A program made the translations under genes and the position numbers. Of a stretch of 64,000 nucleotides of DNA, positions 37,601 to 46,600 are shown in pieces. Below the pieces are notes generated by a model, which did no database searches, was not told where the DNA came from, and saw nothing but the letters and a program-made list of their open reading frames with translations. The stretch spans positions 60,536-124,535 of the forward strand of contig LUCM01002336.1 of assembly GCA_008360955.1 (NCBI GenBank). Reading direction: 5' to 3'. The stretch's first letter is position 1, and each line of letters begins with the position of its first letter. Source of the stretch: Fasciolopsis buskii. Taxonomy: Eukaryota > Platyhelminthes > Trematoda > Plagiorchiida > Fasciolidae.

Positions 37601-40600
37601 AAACGGCGTACAACGAGGTAGGTAGACATGCACAACCACCTTAGTCTTTTCTGATTCACTATCTGCTCTAAAGGCTAAACCCTGGGACCCAGTAACTTCC
37701 GCCTAACTTTTAGTTACTCACAGTATTCCCCTACGATATTCTACCGATACTACGAAGATAATGGCGTTCAACCACCAAAAGTCTTCGCACATCGACTCTC
37801 AGTGGCCATGTTTCGGAATTGTAGAGGAATACCCACCTCATTGCATCCGTGTTTGCTCGACCTTTGATCTGTTACCGGCTGGGGATAGTAGGATGTGGCA
37901 ACAAACTATGAACAGTTGTGACCGTGTTGTCAATTTCCGTCGAATCAGGATGATTGAAGAAGTGTATTTATACAACTAGACTGTGCTCTATTTGTTGGCT
38001 GCTACCGGGTTCTTTTCCCGGCCATGTAGGTCCGCTCCCTGTTCCGCTTGCATGTTCACTCTTTATAGGAACATGGAACTCTAAGGAAAAGGCAGTAACC
38101 AGTGGGTCTTGTCCTCCTGTATAACGCCGGGCGATGATGATGATGATGATATGCTACTTCGGTTTGGAAAATCGGATAGCATCCAGTCCACAGAAGAATC
38201 ATGGATTCTGATTGATAGCCGGTGACTCGGGAGTGGAAGATATAGGAACTATTGTCATCTCTGCGCATTTTCTTCCCTATTCCTTGCCCATTGTTTTCGT
38301 TCTTCGCTATAATTCCGATGGCATATGATCTTTACTTAGATTTTTGAGCAGTTGTCTGAATATATAATTATCTTTGTGCATCCGCATCTTGGGTTCAACA
38401 TGTTTCCGCTTGAATGTCATCAGTTTAACTAATATAGCGGCTCACCGGGAATGTGTCCAAAGAGATGTGTGTGCATTGATGTCACAAAATACACATTTCA
38501 GTTTGCAGTAAAGGGTTGATGCGCATAAGAACTCCAAAAGGGGAAATTCGGTCGTCCAACTGGAGAACTTTGCTAAAAAATTTAGAACCATGGTTCAAGG
38601 AACTAACAAGCAGCTGAGATTAGCCCTTGTCCATCAGCGGGTTTTCTTTCATCAGACCCATTTGGAAGTTTTTGTTTGCCTCTCTTTTTGAAGTCAATGT
38701 AGTGATATCTGGAGAGTATGTCCCCGTTCCCAGTCAACTGTTTTCATTCTCCGCCTATTGATTGTCCCTTCTCAAAAACGTTTTTGAAGAGTCTTCTGCA
38801 ACTCCTGGAGCCGGAAGTTGTCGTCAAGTGTCGCGCATCGGACCAAGAACTCGTGCAGGTAAGCTTTTCACTTTACGCAGTTCTTCTGTCGGCTACTTAT
38901 TTCTCATAATAACGCGGAACGAAGGCATTTTGATTGCACGTGAAGTGGTTTGCAGCGGAGGTTGAACTAGTGGTATTGTATTGCATTGTACAGAATTTTG
39001 CGTACAAAAATAATGTTGCATTCCAGTCAAAAACGTGAGGGTAAAAATTAAAACAAAAAAGAATTTACACTCATCACTTTGTAGAATGAAAAACCATCGA
39101 GGAGTAATCGTGGCACATTGTGATAGTTTGCTCAGGAATTCTGCTAAAACACGCATTCCGTCGAAACTGCTCACGAGCACCACGCGGATTATCTGATTCT
39201 CCGGAAAAGTGCACCCGGGAGATTCACATTGGTTCTCCATCCAATCGAGAGTGTATTGATCAAATGTTGGGAGTCTTGGGACATGAACACACTTTCCGTG
39301 CGCCAGCGATATCTGTTTTGTTCTATCTTGGAGTGGCGCTGGACGCAGTCGGTCGCGCAGTTCCGTAGCGCTCTCTCATTTTAATGTGTACCGAATAAAT
39401 CCACTTCACTTTTCCTGTCTCAACACAAACGGCTTAAACAAAATTCTCGCTTGGGACGATCTTCCACTCTGGTTCAACACAATTTCAATTTAGTAATTTA
39501 GATGATTATGGAAATCGCTCTCACTGTTGCAGCGCATAACTTTGCGAGGAAGGTTGTTGTCAGTGGGGCTTGCCTTGCCGTCTACCGGCTGATGAAGATA
39601 CTATCCTTCCTAGCGAATACCCAAGTAAGTTGCAACGTTTCCTCGATCGTCTTAGCGGTAGTGTATGTTTGAGATGCATTGCCTTTCTTTGAAGTGCAGA
39701 TTGTTGTTGCATGAGTGGACTGATTTGAAGCCTGGTCTTATTCCTGCAGAGGACGGATTTAATGAATTAGATAGGTTTAAATACTTTTGTTGTATCTCAC
39801 TAGGTGGTCGCACGTTGGATACAGAGCCCTGTCGTACACAAAAGACTGGCTTAGCATTCACCAACTTGAGACATCTGTGGGGTCGGCCTGACATCCGGTG
39901 GAGTGTGCACAGCAGCAGTAAGGTCGATCTTGCTGTGCGGCTCATAAGTAGCTGTTGTGGGCTGAATGGATACGATCTTGGACACCCGATGTCTTTGAAG
40001 TGTTGGCAGAATATGGTGTGAGAAGTTTCCAGTTATTCAGAGACTAGGCTTAAGATGATGGGCCACAGGATTCAGTCTTTCGAAAAGGCGCAGGACTGAA
40101 AAAGCTTCATATGGTTGGGGCGTGTTTTGCGCATACAGGACGACTGCTTGTTCTCAAATGGTTGGAAAATGGTTCGAGGTGGCCAGTTGGTTGTATGCCA
40201 ACTGGCTCGTGTTGGCGCAATTAGACTGCCGGGTGGGATCCAAGAAATCCCCCTAGATGATGGTTGGAGATGATAGGTGATATGACTGAGTGATGTTCTT
40301 GCATTTGAGATCTTTTCTTTTCTCGGGGGTTCTTCAACCTATTACGTTGCAGTTGATCTTTTACTATTTCCCGTCCATTTCACCCCAATTATGCGAAAAC
40401 CTTATCACATCAGTGAAAGGTTAGTAGCCGTAAAAACAGAACCAACAGGTCACTTTATCCGAGAATGCATCTGTATCCTTCTCGCAACTCTAAGGACAGG
40501 GAAGCAGAGTTACTCCAAGCGATTGAGTGGTTCATCCTCCTGGGATACCTCGTCGGATCAGTAGAACACGACGTGGGACAGTTGCCTCATTTTATTGGCG

Positions 40601-43600
40601 GGCCACATTCACCATGTCACTGTAATATTTTATAAGAATACTCGCAGGACGAAAACCCATCACAGCCTCAACATCGCTGCTGCTTATGTATGATCCTCTC
40701 TTCGATGGGCCTGAACTCACATTATCCACAAATAAACATTAGTTTAATGATTGTTACCTTAACCACAAGACGGGGTGCGCCTGCTGTTATGCAACTCTGC
40801 TCTAGTTGCTGGGTGGGACTCAAACCAGGAAAGCACCTGTCGTACCGTACTTTCTTCCGTCCTCCCTCCGAGTTGGGAGAAATCACGTAGAGCAGGAACT
40901 GAGGAAATATTCAGCGAGCTTGGATAACGTAGGTGCTCCACATTCGCGTGGTTGGGATCCAAAAGGCCCTTCAACTAGTTGTTTGGAGATGGTAGTAAAT
41001 TGTAAGCACTTCGTTTGCTGCGGCGCTCTTGTCCACCTTTGTAGGTTTATTGTTTATCCATATTCATTCTTCTCGTCGCGGCATGTAACTTGATAGAAAA
41101 AGAAACGATCAATAGAGCTCATCCTGCTGTTTACTACTGTGTGACGATGGTATTTGGTCTTTAAATTTGTCACCACGTCGAGATGCAGTCTCATTTTGAT
41201 CGGACGTAAGAGTTTGTCTTTATTTGTTCTAATCAAAATCCCTGGTCGGAATCCATGATATGTAAAACAGGAAAATGAGACAATGCTTTTTGGACCGCTG
41301 ACCGATATCCCAGTTTTGTATATCTTTTGGTCATTTCGTATCAGTTAACCAACACTCCGCGGAGTTCCACTTGAGCTGGTGACCGAGAAGTCCGGTTCGT
41401 ATGCCTCTGCCAAAGTGCAACGTCTCCTGAAGCAGCAAGCGGCTACAACTTTATATCGTGGCAGACCACTTGCGCCACCAACAAAAACTGTCAGTAGTTT
41501 GTGGCAGAAGCGCTTGTCAGTCGAAAATCCACAACGTTCTAGGCACTGCCACTGTTTGTCAACGGCAGCTTATTTGGTGAGCGTTGCCTCATCTTACGAT
41601 CTGCCATCCAAATTGTGGACATTTGGGTATCCGAAACTTTAAAATGTGTTGGGTGGCACACAGCTGTGCTCCCGCATAATAAGCCCTAGGCAACATAGAT
41701 TCTCAGCCGTTAAATGTTTGCGTTTGATTTTCCCAAACAAAGTCCTAGCAGAAGTAGTCTCATCTAATAAGGATCTCATTAGCGGGTCGTGGAAATAATC
41801 TGGGATAAGTACTCACTCTTACTAACTCCATGGTTTTCTCACATTCCATGTGGTTTTTATTTTCCTCCTTCAGAAAAGTCTACCTCGCTGTTGAAGCCTG
41901 TTCTTTTTACCATATTTAAAATGATTCACAGCATAAGGAGTAAACCCCATAGTCAAATAGCTTACTGTAAAATGGGGATTGCAGCGGAACATCCCCGTAA
42001 AAACCAGTTTGCTTTTAAAGAGAGATTGTAAGTGGATGGGGATGGATTAGGTACGACTGTTTTGGTCAAAGACTTGGTGAGGATGGCTGGACTTCTAAGA
42101 AGGGGATAGGGGGACGAAGTTTAAAGGTAGGGAAATGAATGACACAAACTCTAAAGAACAAAAGCCAGATTAATAGCGATAGAAATCGTATATGGAAGTA
42201 ACCGCACGACAATGGACAAGTGATAATGGATTGGGTGTTAGGGAAGGGTTTTTATCACTCGGATGGCCTTGTTTTGAGGCCGGCCAATTAGAGGAGGAGA
42301 AGTAGGCAAAGTGCTACTCCACATGGAGTATGCGAGTGCGGGGTGGATTTGGGATTTGTGCAGCAGTAGATAAGGTGGAGTGAAAAACGTCTGGAACAAA
42401 ATAGGAAACCAATTTTTCAAGCAACACGAGGAGCTAGCTAAGATGTAAAAGGGGGTCAGCATAAGGAATAAGTTATGGATAGGCCAAGGAAAAGAATGTA
42501 ACCCACGGAGCGTATTTGAGTCAAAACAGAGTTGAGCGTGAAGAAATGGTGTTTCAGGGAAATAGAGCGAAGAGGAATTTTCAAAAAATTGAAATCATAA
42601 TTACACAAAGCGAACAGTTGAGGGTGAAGTCGTCCACAAGAGTGAACTGAATCGGATGTACTGAATAGAAAAACGGTAATAAATCAAAGGGGTTGCTGCG
42701 TGCATTGAACCTTGGAGAACACTGGCATTCACGAGGAATATATGAGACAAGGCCCTGTCGACTCAGATAAAGTTGGTTCGCTTACTGAAAAAAAAACTTG
42801 TTGTCCACGATGCGAGAGCTAAATGGAGCCCGAACGTGGGCAGTTCCGCCAGTAGGCCATCGTGCCAAACTCGTTCGGAAGCCTCGGAGTGATCGAGTGG
42901 AACTAATTGTGTTTCTCCGTGGTTATCGACTAGGAATGAGGAATGAGAGCCAGCGGATCCCCGGTGGGACGACGTTGTCGGAATCCATATTGGCGATCGT
43001 CCAGTAGTCCGCGCTCGAGGGTTGGAAAAACGCTCAGTGCTTCATACGAATAGCACGGTTGCTTGCGTGGTTGCACCACTCGAGATTTTCCGGTTTGCTG
43101 GACTTCGAAAAGTAAATAAAAAGATTCATCCCTTGAAGAGTGATGCTCGTGAAATTTGAGATAGAAGTAGCGACATCAAAAGTGAAACACGAATCATTCC
43201 AAGGATAAGAGGTCCAGAAGTCGCGGGAAGTTTGTTTTAATCAGACTGCAGGGTAGAGTGGATAAAGATTACGGTTTATTGATATATATATATATAATGA
43301 TACACCGGCCTGAAAACAAACATGTGGATGAGAAGTAGGATAAACAGGGGAGGGGGAATTAATGGTAATAATAAACCATAACAAATCAGCTGTTCTTTGT
43401 TTTCATCGTACTCATTTTGTGCTTTTCTGTTTGCTTCCGGATGATTTTTAAAGAGGAGGGGGATGAGTTCTAAAGACAAGCCACATGGTATTCGCGCCAT
43501 TTACTTCGGTTCTGACAATGATCGGATAAGCCTAGAGAGGGAAGAATGGAAAGATTTGAGTAAATAGACAGAATAGAAGTGAGAATAAGCCCGAGGGCGA

Positions 43601-46600
43601 GCACGGTTGCTAGATCGACTGATTATACATATGGAGAGGTCAGTCAGTTCGAGCAAAAATCATTAAGAACCGTTCGACTTCTCGCCCGAAATCTCTTAAG
43701 CTAATAACGTGACAGTTCGGGTCTGTACCAAATAAGTATTCAATGGCTGGAGGTAAAAAATCAAAAATGACGGAGTCGTCAGTGTTGGGGAAACGATTAA
43801 CAACGCAGAAGTGGTGGTTGAAAACAGAAAGTCTAATTTCCAACCACGAGTTGAAAATCGGGATTAGAACAGTCATTAATCGGCAGTTGACAACTGAATG
43901 ATAAGCGAAAACACAGACACTCGCTTTTTGAACAAATAAGAAGTGTAAAGTGTATTTGGGAAGCTGGAAATGAGTAATATCTGATGGGGAGAGAGTTTCG
44001 ATTAAAAAGGAAGAAACTAGTGAGCAAGGTCGATGTTGAAATCCCGACCGCGGTCGTTGGTGACGGTAATTAGTTCTCAGTAGCTTTGCAAATGCATAGA
44101 ATGGGCGTAAAATTCAAAGTAACGTTATGATTAGTTTGCGAGAAAGCCGCCAACCAGGGTCCTGAAACTAAAAGTGGTGAACCGCGTAAGACCTCAGTAG
44201 ATCAGATGTGGTAATGAGCCGAACGACAACATAGCTGTTTGCCATCAGAAAACCATGCAATACATGCTCGAAATTTATAGAAGACTTTCAGTAAGTTCAT
44301 GGCAGTCGCTGATTTAGTGGTATGTTATGTTAATTTCTAAAACTTCTAGATCTGTGCACAAAATGTCCTAGAATGCAATAAACTCGGCGGTCATTTTACA
44401 GTCTGAAGGCTGTTTTGTTGCAGTATCTTATTTCCGACTTCGCTTCCATGCCTTCGATCAACTCGGGACATTTCGATATGGTAGCAGGATTTTGTCTAAA
44501 GTTGCTTCTCGCCTCTGATCGCGTCTACAGTAACAACAAGTGTTCCTTCATTCATTCCGTTTTCATCTCACAGACAGTACTGCCATCATGTTTATCTGCA
44601 TACAAGCAAATGGTAAACACGGACTGCAGAGTTGCCATCGCCAAAGAATATCTACCGGAATCCTCGTAAGTGCTGACTGCGCTTAAATGATTCGTTTAAC
44701 AATTTTCCTTCTGATTGTACAAACCGTCTAACACTAAATATCTTTCGCTTAAGGTAAACTCTGCGTGCTAACTGATAGTTTATTTGAATCCTAAAAGAGT
44801 ATTTTGGGGCAGCACGTGGGGGTTGGTCTTATCAGTGTGTCCCCACTTTTCGCCGGGATTTTGTCATCTCACTCAAGAGTCACCTGAAACGTCGTTCAAT
44901 CTTAGAATATTTTGCACTGTCCACAAACGGAGGAAGCAGTCCATGCCATGTAAGTCAGAGCTGATATTCCGACTGTCTATTTTCTATTGAACTAACCTGC
45001 GGGTGTTTCGTCAGTTCTGCGATGAAACCGAGTCAACGACTTCATGATGCTCATAGACCTTTTCGGAGCCAGACAGGTCGGTAACCCAAAAAATAAATCG
45101 TAGTCATCCGACTGTCTCAATAGTTTAAGCACTCTCTTGTTACCCATAATGTGAGGTACGGCATAATGTATAGACCGTATGGTCAAAAGACAGTGATGGT
45201 GGTAAGCGGGGAGCATTCACTTAAGAACCAGTTTGTTGATCTTGGTTCTGAAGAAGGAGAGATTGCAAGTAGATGGAAACACAGAGAGCAGGAGAATCCC
45301 ACAGTTCTGAAGTCCCGGAAGAAAATGAAACCCAAAAAAGGTACGACATACAGTAACAGAAACCTGTTAAGGGTGACTAGCGTTTTGTACGCGAGAACGT
45401 TATAGGATGAGGAACTGATGAGACAAGATTCAAAGGACAAAAAACATTGTTGTCGATAGAAAACGACCGGAGCGTAACCGCTCGATGACAGGCAAGTAGA
45501 TGTTAGTGAGTGGTCTTCGATCAGCTAGATGGTCTTTCGTAGAACCCGGTCAAGAAGAGAAAGAAAAGAAGCCCCACCCCAATTGAAGTATTGAAATTTA
45601 GGTTGGATTTGAGCTTTACATAGCAGAAGAAAATGCGTTGAAGTGAAGAACGGTCTGGTGCGAGATCGAAAATCAGCTTTGCGCTCATTGCAGGAAGCAA
45701 CGTCAGATATGAAGAAAGAACTAACACAAATCAAGAACAAAAACGGAGTTTGTGGAAGTCAAGTCAGGCTAATCAAAAGACAAGAATAGAGCAAATGACT
45801 TTTCAAGGAAATTGAAAGAAGAGCATTTTAAATCTTATGATTGTTTGAGCCGGAGGAGATGTGTTCAAGAGCGGAGCTTGATGATACACTGGTGACATAA
45901 CTGTCACGATCAGTGCTGTTTGTATTACAAGGAATCCGTTAAGAAAGATAAAAAGAAGAGTGGCTTCACCGGCAGAGGAGTGGATTGGGCTGGAGGCGAT
46001 GGATGAAAGGTCAGTGAATAAAAAAAGGTAAGCTCAAGTACTGATGCTTGGGGAATACCAGCGTTTACGGGAAATGGTTGGGACAAGAGCCTGTCAACTC
46101 GAACAGAGATGGTTCGGTTTCTGAGGAAACTTAACGTCCACGTTACGAGCGCCCGGAAGAATTAGAAAGGCTACTCGCCAGACATTTGTGCAAAACTCGG
46201 CCTAAAGCTCTAGAGATATCGAGCGAGACCAGATATCTCTCTGCGGTTATCGAGTGAAGCTGACAATGAGGTCGAAATCTGTATTGATAGTTGCTCAGTA
46301 GTCCTTCATGTTCGATAAACAAGCGTAGTTGGTAGGTGACATCTTCAGCTATTTCCGAATTGGCAGTTATGAGGGAAATTGGGCGATAGTTGTTCGGCTC
46401 AGAAGGGCTACCGGGTTTTGTAACAGAGAGAATTTCGACATGTTCCCAACGGTTCGGAATGGTAGAATTTGGGAATTCGAAAGAGGTGACGTAAAAGAGA
46501 AATCAACTGAACTATACATTTGAAGTACGACTCGTATCGGGTGATTTAGGGATGTTCAGAGAACGCAGCGCTTTGCTGCTTTTCCTAAAGCAAATATGAG

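Noticed and set aside
38140..38152. (GAT)n tract as an independent microsatellite or His/Asp-rich coding sequence
   Set aside because: It sits at the 3' end of an RTE copy, and shorter versions end the copies at 48.8 and 57.6 kb, so it is the element's tail.
38718..38909. 63-codon + strand frame as a separate small gene
   Set aside because: Only its central part is coding. It is V-ATPase E exon 6 read through into both introns.
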